The notes under the pieces: generated by a model | Told to the model about the DNA's origin: nothing | Seen by the model: only the letters and a program-made list of their open reading frames with translations | The model's database searches: none | In this document: piece after piece, positions 1-7,055 of the stretch | How positions within the stretch are numbered: position 1 is the stretch's first letter | How the letters are laid out: each line of letters begins with the position of its first letter | Translations under genes and position numbers: made by a program | Assembly: GCA_910579075.1 (NCBI GenBank) | Contig: CAJTSV010000002.1 | Coordinates: 2,333 to 29,920 of the forward strand | Direction: 5' to 3' | Length of the DNA: 27,588 bases | Source of the DNA: an uncultured Eubacterium sp. | GTDB lineage: Bacteria > Bacillota > Clostridia > Lachnospirales > Lachnospiraceae

Positions 1-129
1 CCTGGCCAGCACAATCAGCCAGAGCAGCCGGACGGTCCGTTTTGACAGATGCAGAAATCCTGCAGCACGAACTGCTGCTGCAAGCAGAATCAATACTCCC
101 GCAGAAATGCTCATTTCCAGTAATCCCAT
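1..129 (-). CDS. BlaR1/MecR1-like M56 sensor peptidase, N-terminal fragment
   Basis: Only the first 43 codons are inside the window; the gene runs off the left edge. The visible protein begins MGLLEMSISAGVLIL and continues with a basic segment (LSKRTVRLLW) and a second hydrophobic stretch. This is how the N-terminal membrane domain of Clostridia M56 (BlaR1/MecR1-like) antirepressor peptidases begins. It starts 10 bases after the stop of the BlaI gene, and BlaI-M56 is a standard operon: the membrane peptidase senses a beta-lactam or other cell-wall signal and triggers loss of BlaI repression. The zinc site (HExxH) and any sensor domain lie outside the window, so the ligand cannot be judged. 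The call rests on the N-terminal pattern plus the neighbour. Confidence 0.75.
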   Translation of the reverse strand, partial: MGLLEMSISAGVLILLAAAVRAAGFLHLSKRTVRLLWLIVLAR

Positions 130-139
130 GCTCCCATCC

Positions 140-514
140 TCACTCGGTGCTGCCGGACAGCCCGTCAACCATTTCTTTCAGCTGCGCAAGCTCCTGCTCT
201 GTCAGTTTTCCATTGGATAAAAATGCTGCAAAAAACTTCTGCTTTGAACCGTCAAACATTTTGTCTATCAGTTCTCCTGTTTCATAATTCTGCACCTGTT
301 TTTTTGTCACAAGCGCATGACACATAAATTTCGGTTCCCTGCGTTCCACCGCCCCCTTTGCAATGCATTTCTTGATTACGGTATACGTCGTATTGCGGTT
401 CCAGCCAGTCTCGTCTTTCAAAATCCCGGCAATCTGGCCGGCAGATAAATCCCTGCCCGCATTCCACAGCGTCTCCATAACCTTTAACTCAGAATCAAAC
501 AGTTTCATTTCCAT
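140..514 (-). CDS. blaI: BlaI/MecI-family transcriptional repressor
   Basis: A 124-residue winged-helix repressor of the penicillinase repressor (BlaI/MecI/CopY) family. The N-terminal wHTH is recognisable (SELKVMETLWNAGRDLSAG, then GWNRNTTYTVIKKCIAKGAV as recognition helix and wing), followed by the C-terminal dimerisation part (FLSNGKLTEQELAQLKEMV) where the partner protease usually cleaves. I start at the ATG preceded by GGAGGA nine bases upstream. The open frame extends 26 codons further, but that part covers the promoter and operators. BlaI dimers repress their own operon until the M56 protease inactivates them. Two operator dyads just upstream support autoregulation. Confidence 0.88.
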   Translation of the reverse strand: MEMKLFDSELKVMETLWNAGRDLSAGQIAGILKDETGWNRNTTYTVIKKCIAKGAVERREPKFMCHALVTKKQVQNYETGELIDKMFDGSKQKFFAAFLSNGKLTEQELAQLKEMVDGLSGSTE

Positions 515-536
515 AACTTCATCTCCTCCAAAAATG

Positions 537-592
537 ACTATTGCAATAGTGTTTTCATAAGGTATACTATCACGATAGTCATTATTTGTCAA
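537..592 (-). promoter_or_regulatory. blaI promoter with two BlaI-type operators
   Basis: On the minus strand, TTGACA (592-587) and TAGTAT (569-564) are separated by 17 bases. Two matching dyads lie here: ACTATCACGATAGT (566-579), overlapping the -10, and ACTATTGCAATAGT (537-550), just downstream. Both resemble the known BlaI/MecI operator core (TACTA-N-TAGTA type). Repression by promoter occlusion and autoregulation are inferred. Confidence 0.8.
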
Positions 593-667
593 CTGCTATT
601 TTTATTTTTCCAAATATCGGACAAAAGGGCACAAAAAAAGAAGCCGCCCTTTGACAGCTTCCCATTC

Positions 668-862
668 TTAATCTTCATAATGCCCCTTACATGATATAAT
701 TCTGATATCCTGTGCTTCATCAATACTATATACAAGGCGGTTTGCTTCGTCTATCCGTCTGCTGTACAGCCCTGATTTATCATGTTTAAGCAGTTCCGGT
801 TTTCCTATGCCCTGCATTGCCCCGTTTCGCTTTATATCTTCCAATACCATGCCTTTTTTCAA
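668..862 (-). pseudogene. YoeB/Txe-family toxin, N-terminally truncated
   Basis: The 64-residue frame matches the C-terminal two thirds of YoeB, a ribosome-dependent mRNA endonuclease of the RelE superfamily. The core is DIKRNGAMQGIGKPELLKHD, then SGLYSRRIDEANRLVY and a C-terminal CKGHYED. Residues equivalent to the catalytic Glu (KPE), Arg (SRRI) and His (GHY) of E. coli YoeB are present. About 20-25 N-terminal residues (the first strand and helix of a protein of about 85 residues) are absent. The only upstream start is a TTG inside the antitoxin frame. A small deletion seems to have joined the antitoxin 3' end to the middle of the toxin in another frame. The product is probably inactive. 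Confidence 0.7.
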
Positions 863-1151
863 ATTCTAAGACTTTTTCGGTTGGTTTCCAGTCCTCGGAT
901 TCCATTGCCTTTAATTCATCCATAGTAAAAGAAATGGTATCGCCCTTTTCGTGGTTCTCTATGCTTGCATTTATTTTCGCTAAATATTCAGCATTTCGCT
1001 TTGCTTTCTGCAATGCATTATATTCAGCTTCGTTTATCATGTAGATATTTTCATTTCGTGGTCTTGAAATAACAACGGTTTCACCCATGCTGATTTTATC
1101 ACACCATTCTTTGAAGTTATCCCGGACATTTACAGATTTTACCGCTAACAT
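786..1151 (-). CDS. Phd/YefM-family antitoxin with out-of-frame C-terminal extension
   Basis: A prevent-host-death/YefM-type antitoxin: the N-terminal DNA-binding fold MLAVKSVNVRDNFKEWCDKI is followed by GETVVISRPRNENIYMINE and a helical toxin-binding tail (FTMDELKAMESEDWKPTEKV). Such antitoxins normally have about 80-100 residues. This frame has 121, because its last 20 or so residues (from about GRYKAKRGNAG) are read through toxin DNA in the wrong frame. RBS AAAGGGGG lies nine bases before the ATG. The antitoxin probably still binds DNA and autoregulates, but its normal stop has been lost together with the toxin start. Confidence 0.75.
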   Translation of the reverse strand: MLAVKSVNVRDNFKEWCDKISMGETVVISRPRNENIYMINEAEYNALQKAKRNAEYLAKINASIENHEKGDTISFTMDELKAMESEDWKPTEKVLEFEKRHGIGRYKAKRGNAGHRKTGTA

Positions 1152-1207
1152 AGCTTCATGCCCCCTTTAAAAAATGAACGCTTTTTTGTATTCGTTTCTG
1201 TATTTCT

Positions 1208-1237
1208 ATTATATGCGAAAGCATGTCCTGGTGTCAA
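1208..1237 (-). promoter_or_regulatory. promoter of the antitoxin-toxin locus
   Basis: Minus-strand TTGACA (1237-1232), an 18-base spacer and TATAAT (1213-1208), a near-perfect sigma-A promoter about 55 bases before the antitoxin ATG. The locus may therefore still be transcribed although the toxin is truncated. Confidence 0.75.
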
Positions 1238-1346
1238 ATAGAAATACTCAGGTTCTGGAACACCTTTTTTCTGTACTGCTTCAAGTACTGCTGATATTTT
1301 CCATTGCCTGTCCGGTGGCAGCAGCATCTGCTTTTGAAAAAAACGC

Positions 1347-2174
1347 CTATTCCAGTTCTGCCAGAACCCTTTGAATATGCATGGCCAGATAACCGGTTTC
1401 TACCCGGCCAACCGGCTGTTTCAGATACCGTTCCATATGCCCGCAGACGGTTTCTGCCAGCTGAAACGCATCTGGAAAATTTTCGGATATATAGTCATTC
1501 ATATCCAGCTTGAGTTCTTCGCCTTTGATAATACGCGCCGCCATATACCGGACATGGTTCATCAGCCTGTTATACGTCAGGGACATGACATCAATCGTCT
1601 TTCCTGTCTTTTCCTCCACCAGCTGGATGCACTCCCGCACGGTTCCGGCAATCCGCATGGACAGCGCCACATTCTCATTTTCAATCGCAGAATGAATATG
1701 CAGCGCCACATAGCCGATTTCATGCTCGTCAATTTCCACGCCGAGCCTTTCTGCCAGAATCGGGCGGATGCATTCTGCTGTACGGTATTCCATATGAAAC
1801 AGCGCACGGATGTCTCCCGTCAGGGGGTTGCTGATCTGCTCCTGATTGCGGATGCGCTTTACCGCAAACGCAATATGGTCAGCCATTGGAAAGAGTATGC
1901 TCCAGTCAATCCGGCCAAAAACCTGCTCGCTTTCCCGCAATACCTGTTCTGCAATTTCCAGAAATACCGGATCCATTCCTTTTACAAGCTCCATGGCACT
2001 CCCGCGCTCCGTATACTCGCAAAGAGAATAAATCATGCATCCTTCGGGCGCTTCAATTCTCTGGCTGATTTTTTTTCCAAATCCGATTCCTTTTCCAATC
2101 AGGAGATACTCCTGGCTGTCTGCGCCTATTGCAATTACCGTATTGTTATTTAAAGCCTTCTTTACTCTGAACAT
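1347..2174 (-). CDS. glcT: PtsG antiterminator GlcT (BglG family, PRD-containing)
   Basis: A 275-residue BglG/SacY-family RNA-binding antiterminator. Residues 1-60 form the CAT RNA-binding domain (FRVKKALNNNTVIAIG, GKGIGFGKK). Two PTS regulation domains follow, with conserved histidines visible: PRD1 His100 (PMADHIAFA) and His159 (GYVALHIHSA), PRD2 His207 (YNRLMNHVRY) and His266 (GYLAMHIQRV). The usual length is 275-285. It starts 36 bases after the ptsG stop with RBS GGGGAGAAGGG, so the two are probably co-transcribed. Phosphorylation by PTS proteins on the PRD histidines controls dimerisation. The active dimer binds the RAT hairpin in the ptsG leader and stops terminator formation. The specific GlcT name, rather than LicT or SacT, rests on the neighbouring glucose-type permease and the RAT site upstream of it. 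Confidence 0.88.
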   Translation of the reverse strand: MFRVKKALNNNTVIAIGADSQEYLLIGKGIGFGKKISQRIEAPEGCMIYSLCEYTERGSAMELVKGMDPVFLEIAEQVLRESEQVFGRIDWSILFPMADHIAFAVKRIRNQEQISNPLTGDIRALFHMEYRTAECIRPILAERLGVEIDEHEIGYVALHIHSAIENENVALSMRIAGTVRECIQLVEEKTGKTIDVMSLTYNRLMNHVRYMAARIIKGEELKLDMNDYISENFPDAFQLAETVCGHMERYLKQPVGRVETGYLAMHIQRVLAELE

Positions 2175-2210
2175 ACCCTTCTCCCCAAAAGCCCTTCCTT
2201 CGTTCCCGGC

Positions 2211-4367
2211 CTATTCTTCGTAAGTATCGATTGCAAACAAATCTTCCCCAGCCTTGATGCTGCCGCTTTTTATCAGGCGTATTTTCTGGTTGTCAGAAAG
2301 CTCCGTACAAAGCACCGGGGAAGCAAGCGACGGCGCATTTGCCGTTAAATATGCCAGGTCGAGCTGCATCAGCAGGTCACCTTTTTTCACCTTATCCCCG
2401 TCTTTTACAAATACCTCAAATCCCTGTCCGCCCAGCTTTACGGTATCAATGCCCATATGCAGCAGCAGCTCTGTGCCGGATGCCGTCGTAAAGCCAATGG
2501 CATGCTTTGTCTCAAATACAAAATTCACTTCCCCGTCTTCCGGTGCAAATACCTTCGGCTCCTTTGGCGTCACAATGGCCCCGTCACCCATCATGCGGCC
2601 TGCAAACGCCTCGTCCGGTGCTTCGGATAAATCCGCTGCCACGCCGTTTACCGGGCTTGCAATCATCTCTGTTTTTATCAGCTTTCCTTCTGCCTTTTTA
2701 TCATCCGCAGCCGATGCTGCCCGGGACTGCTGTTTTTCTTCTGCCTTCGGCTCATACAGCTCATCCGGTGCCGTTTCCAGGTAATCTTCCAGATTGGATT
2801 TCACAACCGTAACACGCGGCCCGTAAATAATCTGCACGCCATTGCCTTTATGCACTACCCCGGATGCCCCGGTCGCCCTGAGCATATCATCGCTTACAAG
2901 GCTCGAATTATGAACGGTGCAGCGCAGCCTTGTTGCACAGCAGTCTACATCCGAAATGTTTTTCTTTCCGCCAAGCCCATGGCAGATAGCCTCAGACAGT
3001 GCATCCTCCTGCGATGCTGCTGCGCCCTGTGCAGCGCCGCCGCTTTTTCTGGCATCCACATCGCTTCTGCGGTACAGCTTGACTTCTTCGTTATCATCCC
3101 TTCCCGGTGTCTTCAAATCCATTTTGGTAATTAAAAACGAAAACAGGAAGAAATATGCTGCAAAATAAACGATTCCGACAACTACAATCCATACCCAGCT
3201 TGTTTTTGCATTGCCCTGCAGAATACCAAACAGGAACATATCAATCAGTCCGCCGGAAAACGTCATGCCCACGCCGACATTAAATACATGCATCAGCATA
3301 TATGCCAGCCCGGCAAATACACAGTGAATTGCATACAGCAGAGGTGCCACAAACAGGAACGTAAATTCCAGCGGCTCTGTAATACCGGTCAGCATCGAAG
3401 TCAGTGCCGCGGACATCAGAAGTCCGGCTGCTGCTTCCCTTTTTTCCGGCTTCGCAGTCTTATACATCGCAAGTGCTGCTCCCGGAAGGCCGAAAATCAT
3501 TAACGGGAACTTGCCTGTCATAAACCTGGTTGCTGATACTGCAAAGTGCTCCACACTCGGGTCTGCCAGCTGTGCAAAGAAAATGTTCTGCGCGCCTTCC
3601 ACGACACGTCCGGCTACTTCCATCGTGCCGCCGAGCGCTGTCTGCCAGAATGGAAGGTAAAATACATGGTGCAGCCCGAACGGAATGAGCGCACGCTCCA
3701 TCAGGCCGTATACCCATGTTCCGGCATAACCGGATTCCAGCACAACGCCGCCGACTGCATAAATTCCCTGCTGAATAACCGGCCATACAAAAAACATCAG
3801 GATTCCGACTACCGTATAAGCAAGGCCACTGACAATCGGCACAAACCGTGTGCCGCCGAAAAACGACAGCACCTGCGGCAGCTCAATCTTGTAAAACTTA
3901 TTGTGCAGTGCTGCCACGCCAAGCCCGACAATAATACCGCCGAATACACCCATCTGCAGGGATGTAATGCCGACTACAGACGTTGTCGCGCCTTCCAGCA
4001 TTGCTTCCGGGCCGCCATTGTTCTTAATCATGGCCCCGATGGATGCGTGCATAATGAAAAACGCAATGGCTGCGGATAAGGCTGCCACGTCCTTTTCCTT
4101 TTTTGCCATGCCGATGGCAACGCCCATGGCAAAAATAATCGGAAGGTTTCCAAATACGATGTCTCCGGCAGCACTCATAACCTGCAGGATTGCGTTGAAT
4201 ACCGTTCCAGGCCCCATGATTCCCATCAGCCCGTATGTATTCAGCATCGTTTCATTGGTAAAAGAACCGCCTACGCCAAGCAGAAGGCCTGCGACTGGCA
4301 GAATTGCGATTGGCAGCATGAAGGAACGGCCCACACGCTGCAATACCCCAAAAATTTTGTCTTTCAT
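2211..4367 (-). CDS. ptsG: PTS glucose-type permease IICBA (PtsG)
   Basis: A 718-residue fused phosphotransferase permease. IIC (about 1-430) is polytopic, starting with GRSFMLPIAILPVAGLLLGV and containing the family motif GITEPLEFTFLFVAPLLY. After a linker comes IIB (about 455-540), with phospho-Cys477 in DCCATRLR. After an Ala/Lys-rich linker comes IIA (about 590-715), with His residues in TKHAIGF and the active His637 in LLLHMGIDT. It imports and phosphorylates a hexose. Resemblance to B. subtilis PtsG (FGVLQ-x-GR, FGLPGAALAMYKTA) favours glucose over N-acetylglucosamine, but substrate cannot be fixed from sequence. AGGAGG precedes the ATG. Expression is under antitermination control (see leader entries). 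Confidence 0.9.
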   Translation of the reverse strand: MKDKIFGVLQRVGRSFMLPIAILPVAGLLLGVGGSFTNETMLNTYGLMGIMGPGTVFNAILQVMSAAGDIVFGNLPIIFAMGVAIGMAKKEKDVAALSAAIAFFIMHASIGAMIKNNGGPEAMLEGATTSVVGITSLQMGVFGGIIVGLGVAALHNKFYKIELPQVLSFFGGTRFVPIVSGLAYTVVGILMFFVWPVIQQGIYAVGGVVLESGYAGTWVYGLMERALIPFGLHHVFYLPFWQTALGGTMEVAGRVVEGAQNIFFAQLADPSVEHFAVSATRFMTGKFPLMIFGLPGAALAMYKTAKPEKREAAAGLLMSAALTSMLTGITEPLEFTFLFVAPLLYAIHCVFAGLAYMLMHVFNVGVGMTFSGGLIDMFLFGILQGNAKTSWVWIVVVGIVYFAAYFFLFSFLITKMDLKTPGRDDNEEVKLYRRSDVDARKSGGAAQGAAASQEDALSEAICHGLGGKKNISDVDCCATRLRCTVHNSSLVSDDMLRATGASGVVHKGNGVQIIYGPRVTVVKSNLEDYLETAPDELYEPKAEEKQQSRAASAADDKKAEGKLIKTEMIASPVNGVAADLSEAPDEAFAGRMMGDGAIVTPKEPKVFAPEDGEVNFVFETKHAIGFTTASGTELLLHMGIDTVKLGGQGFEVFVKDGDKVKKGDLLMQLDLAYLTANAPSLASPVLCTELSDNQKIRLIKSGSIKAGEDLFAIDTYEE

Positions 4368-4404
4368 GACAAATCCTCCTTTTTCCGGGTGTATTTATGC
4401 ACAC

Positions 4405-4458
4405 AAAAAGGCACTAAAATATGCATAAATACCCCTTATCTTATGCATAGTTAATGCC
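4405..4458 (-). terminator. conditional intrinsic terminator in the ptsG leader
   Basis: Minus-strand RNA can form an 18-19 bp imperfect stem (ascending arm 4458-4441, descending arm 4428-4410) with loop GAUAAGGGGUAU, directly followed by UUUUU. The ascending arm shares its first dozen bases with the RAT element, the classic mutually exclusive arrangement of BglG-family leaders. A second overlapping pairing of GGGTATTTATGCA with a downstream copy near 4386-4402 is also possible. Confidence 0.8.
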
Positions 4459-4475
4459 TGCCGAACAGTTACACG
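4446..4475 (-). promoter_or_regulatory. RAT (ribonucleic antiterminator) site for GlcT
   Basis: The minus-strand sequence GTGTAACTGTTCGGCAGGCA, followed by TTAACTATG, resembles the GlcT/LicT RAT consensus (GTxACTG..CxGCAGGC). Its 3' side overlaps the 5' arm of the leader terminator. It begins about ten bases after the predicted transcription start. GlcT encoded downstream is the obvious ligand. Confidence 0.8.
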
Positions 4476-4492
4476 CTATATCATCTGATTAA

Positions 4493-4521
4493 AAAGTAAC
4501 ATGATTACGGGGATTTGTCAA
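4493..4521 (-). promoter_or_regulatory. ptsG promoter
   Basis: Minus-strand TTGACA (4521-4516), 17 bases, TACTTT (4498-4493). The -35 is perfect and the -10 is weak. The predicted start near 4486 places the RAT at the very 5' end of a leader of about 120 nt. Confidence 0.65.
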
Positions 4522-4542
4522 GGAAAAAAATGATAACACCCG

Positions 4543-4588
4543 AAAAAAATACCACAGGTTTCGATAAGGCAAACGCTGCCTAATCGAA
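4543..4588 (-). terminator. probable terminator after the DUF4130 gene
   Basis: The stem TTCGAT-T-AGGCA / TGCCT-T-ATCGAA (4588-4560, one T-T mismatch) begins in the last two codons of the upstream gene. A run of seven T (minus strand) follows, but only after a ten-base gap, so efficiency is uncertain. It would separate the repair operon from the ptsG promoter. Confidence 0.5.
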
Positions 4589-5347
4589 TTCTGTCATATA
4601 TTTACGAAACCGCAGCGGCAGCATATTTCTCTGCAGCCCCGGGTTTCTTCTTTCATGAATGGCAATGGACTGGCAGAAATGCCGGTAAAGCATCTGATAC
4701 TGCTGTTCTTTTTGTGTATACGATTCCTCCCCCTCTGAAAAAGGCAGTTCCCCGCGCACCAGATACCACTGTTTTCCTTTTGGATGCACGGCATAATATT
4801 TCCTGCCCTCGTCGTACACTGCAAAATCCTCATTCGGCAGGCGGTCTGCAAAATGCGGCATTATCATGGCCGTAATATCATTTTTCGGGCTGTACCTTGC
4901 AAGCAGCGCCCCGCCCCTGAGCTCCCGGAAGCGCAGAAACCCGAGCAGGTGGTGGATTTCGATTCCCGTATTGCGGCTTAACTGAAATACCTTATTCACA
5001 TAGCGGCTGCTTAAATGGTCCATCAGCTTTCCGCGGTACTGCCCGGATATCCCGGCCACTATCGTGTGGTACACTGCATCCGCCTTTTGGGGGTCATAAG
5101 ATACCATTGCCTGGCACAGCTGTGTATATGCTTCTTCCCCAAATCTCCGGTAAACCGTGCGCAGCACTTTGCGGCTCTTTTCTTCGTCTGTTTTTACGTC
5201 CCGGTATTCGGCAAACAGGCGGTAATTTTCCGCTTCTCCTGTCTGAAGGCGGATTGTCTCATGGTCACGGTGCAGCTCATATGCCTGATATACGCCTGAT
5301 AAAATACCCTCTATCGAATCCTCACACAATAAAATCAGTTCTTCCAT
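4580..5347 (-). CDS. TIGR03915-family (DUF4130) probable DNA metabolism protein
   Basis: A 255-residue soluble protein of the TIGR03915/DUF4130 family. Diagnostic parts are the N-terminal CEDSIEGILSGVYQAYE, a central FRELRGGALLARYSPKNDI, and the C-terminal signature HERRNPGLQRNMLPLRFRKY ending MTEFD. The family nearly always sits beside the TIGR03916 radical SAM protein, as here, 32 bases downstream of it. Its biochemical activity is not established; 'DNA metabolism' is based on family association. Both genes are read from the SOS-type promoter upstream of the radical SAM gene. I see no catalytic motif I can name. Family identity is confident, function is not. Confidence 0.88.
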   Translation of the reverse strand: MEELILLCEDSIEGILSGVYQAYELHRDHETIRLQTGEAENYRLFAEYRDVKTDEEKSRKVLRTVYRRFGEEAYTQLCQAMVSYDPQKADAVYHTIVAGISGQYRGKLMDHLSSRYVNKVFQLSRNTGIEIHHLLGFLRFRELRGGALLARYSPKNDITAMIMPHFADRLPNEDFAVYDEGRKYYAVHPKGKQWYLVRGELPFSEGEESYTQKEQQYQMLYRHFCQSIAIHERRNPGLQRNMLPLRFRKYMTEFD

Positions 5348-5379
5348 GGCCGAATCCTTTCCTTTGCGGGTCCTTTCTT

Positions 5380-6681
5380 TTACGAAACCATGCCGGTATC
5401 AAACAGCGACAGCTGGCGGTACGTCATTCCGTCTTTGGAAAACGGAAAATTTTCTTTTTCGTCCACCAGGTTGCGCACAATATAGTCTTCTTCCAGCTTT
5501 GTCCGGTACATCATCCGTCCGCTGCAGGTAATAAAATACAGCGCCCTTTTTAAGACCACGCCTATCTTTTTCAAATCTTCAAAGCCAAGTGCCGCGCTGC
5601 GCCTTGCCCCTACAATCCTGCGGGCGCTTTTGACGCCGATTCCCGGCACGCGCAGCAGCGTCTGGTAGTCGGCACGGTTGATTTCCACCGGAAACTGCTC
5701 CAGATGTCGCACGGCCCAGTCGCATTTCGGGTCTAAAAAGACATTAAAATGCGGACGCTGCTCGCTTAAGAGCTCTGCTGCGGCAAACCCATAATACCGG
5801 AGCAGGAAATCCGCCTGATACAGCCTGTGCTCGCGTAAAAGCGGCGGCCCTCCCGGCAGAGCCGGCAGCATCGCATCATCATTGACCCGCACAAAAGCGG
5901 AATAAAACACCCGTTTCAAATCAAACTTCTGGTACAGGCTCTCCGCGACGGACATAATCTGAAAATCATTCTCCGGCGTTGCGCCGATAATCATCTGCGT
6001 AGACTGTCCGGCTGGCACAAACTTCGGCGCATGGCGGTACAGCATCAATTCATTCTGGTTTTCATCCCTTGCATTCTGAATCAGGCGCATCGGAGCCAGG
6101 ATATTTTTGCGGTTCTTATTCGGAGCCAGCATCCGCAGCCCTTCTGCCGTCGGCAGTTCCAGGTTGACACTCATGCGGTCTGCATACAGCCCGGCCTTCC
6201 AGATAAGCTGCGGGTCTGCACCCGGTATGGCCTTGATATGGATATATCCCTGAAATCGGTGCTGCGTGCGCAGCTTATAGACCGTCTGGCCAATCAGCTC
6301 CATCGTATAATCCGGGCTGTATAAAATCCCGGAGCTTAAAAACAGCCCTTCGATATAATTCCTGCGGTAAAACTGCATCGTAAGCTCACAGATTTCGTCC
6401 GGCGTAAACGATGCGCGCGGCACATCATTCGAACGCCTGTTCAGACAGTAGCGGCAGTCAAAAATACACTCATTGGTAAATAAAATTTTCAGCAGGGAAA
6501 TACAGCGCCCGTCCGATGAAAAGCTATGGCAGATTCCGGCCAGCTTTGTATTGCCCATTCCCGTGCCGTCCCCGCCGCGGTCAATGCCGCTGGACGTACA
6601 GGCGACATCATACTTTGCCGCATCGGTCAGTATTTCCAGCTTCTGGTTTATCGTCATCTGTGAACACATCCGCAGTTCCAT
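5380..6681 (-). CDS. TIGR03916 radical SAM protein, putative DNA modification/repair
   Basis: A 433-residue radical SAM enzyme. The [4Fe-4S]-binding CxxxCxxC is ECIFDCRYCLNRRSND, with cysteines near residues 72, 76 and 79. A TIM-barrel region follows (LFLSSGILYSPDYTMELIG, LPTAEGLRMLAPNK, GATPENDFQIM). Towards the C-terminus a helix-hairpin-helix (LLRVPGIGVKSARRIVGARR) suggests non-specific DNA binding. The combination defines the putative DNA modification/repair family TIGR03916; the substrate is unknown to me. I prefer the second ATG (MELRMCSQM) because AGGGGG lies nine bases before it. An in-frame ATG at 6705 lacks an RBS. It is transcribed ahead of its partner from a consensus promoter carrying a LexA box, which supports a role in damage response. 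Confidence 0.9.
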   Translation of the reverse strand: MELRMCSQMTINQKLEILTDAAKYDVACTSSGIDRGGDGTGMGNTKLAGICHSFSSDGRCISLLKILFTNECIFDCRYCLNRRSNDVPRASFTPDEICELTMQFYRRNYIEGLFLSSGILYSPDYTMELIGQTVYKLRTQHRFQGYIHIKAIPGADPQLIWKAGLYADRMSVNLELPTAEGLRMLAPNKNRKNILAPMRLIQNARDENQNELMLYRHAPKFVPAGQSTQMIIGATPENDFQIMSVAESLYQKFDLKRVFYSAFVRVNDDAMLPALPGGPPLLREHRLYQADFLLRYYGFAAAELLSEQRPHFNVFLDPKCDWAVRHLEQFPVEINRADYQTLLRVPGIGVKSARRIVGARRSAALGFEDLKKIGVVLKRALYFITCSGRMMYRTKLEEDYIVRNLVDEKENFPFSKDGMTYRQLSLFDTGMVS

Positions 6682-6743
6682 ATCCGGCACCCCCTGTCCC
6701 TGCATTCCGGCTGAAAAACAGCCTGCTTTTAATATCTGTTCTG

Positions 6744-6772
6744 ATTATAAACCGAACATGTGTTCCTGTCAA
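6744..6772 (-). promoter_or_regulatory. consensus promoter of the radical SAM operon
   Basis: Minus-strand TTGACA (6772-6767), exactly 17 bases, TATAAT (6749-6744). Both hexamers match the sigma-A consensus perfectly. The spacer is occupied by a LexA box. Confidence 0.9.
6753..6766. promoter_or_regulatory. LexA/DinR SOS box
   Basis: CGAACATGTGTTCC matches the Gram-positive LexA (DinR) consensus CGAACRNRYGTTYC at every position. It sits immediately after the -35 hexamer and inside the 17-base spacer of a consensus promoter, where bound LexA would block RNA polymerase. Regulation by LexA is inferred from this match. Confidence 0.88.
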
Positions 6773-6872
6773 GGCAGTCTTTCGATTTTCATAAAAATAA
6801 AAACTCTGAAAAACAGTCATGCCCGGGATAGCTTTATGAAAAAATGTCAGGCACAGCCAGTCCGGAAATTAT

Positions 6873-6901
6873 TTGTGGAACCAGAAAGAATGTGCTATAC
6901 T
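6873..6901 (+). promoter_or_regulatory. probable promoter of the decayed ABC operon
   Basis: TTGTGG (6873-6878), 17 bases, TATACT (6896-6901), on the plus strand and pointing into the ABC remnant. A stem CTGGCAGA/TCTGCCAG lies just downstream in the leader. From 6773 to 7038 I see no intact gene. Confidence 0.5.
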
Positions 6902-7001
6902 GATTGTAACAGATTCTGGCAGAGCTCCCGGTTCTATTTTCCATTCTGCCAGGCAGACTCACAGGGTGCATGTTCATTGATTCGGAGCAGGCTTTTACCA
7001 G

Positions 7002-7055
7002 GGCGTGTTTGAAAAATGCTTTTCGCGGGCGGAAATGATTTTTCAGGCACACGCC
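7002..7055. repeat. 54-bp near-palindromic hairpin
   Basis: GGCGTGT-TTGAAAAAT on the left is answered by ATTTTTCAG-GC-ACACGCC on the right, with a partly paired centre (TTTTCGC / GCGGAAA). It lies exactly where the reading frame of the following gene breaks down. It is not followed by a T tract, so it is not a convincing terminator. An insertion-sequence end or MITE scar is a possible origin. Confidence 0.6.

Noticed and set aside
1145..1327. Minus-strand 60-residue ORF upstream of the antitoxin
   Set aside because: It spans the antitoxin promoter and RBS and has no start signal of its own.
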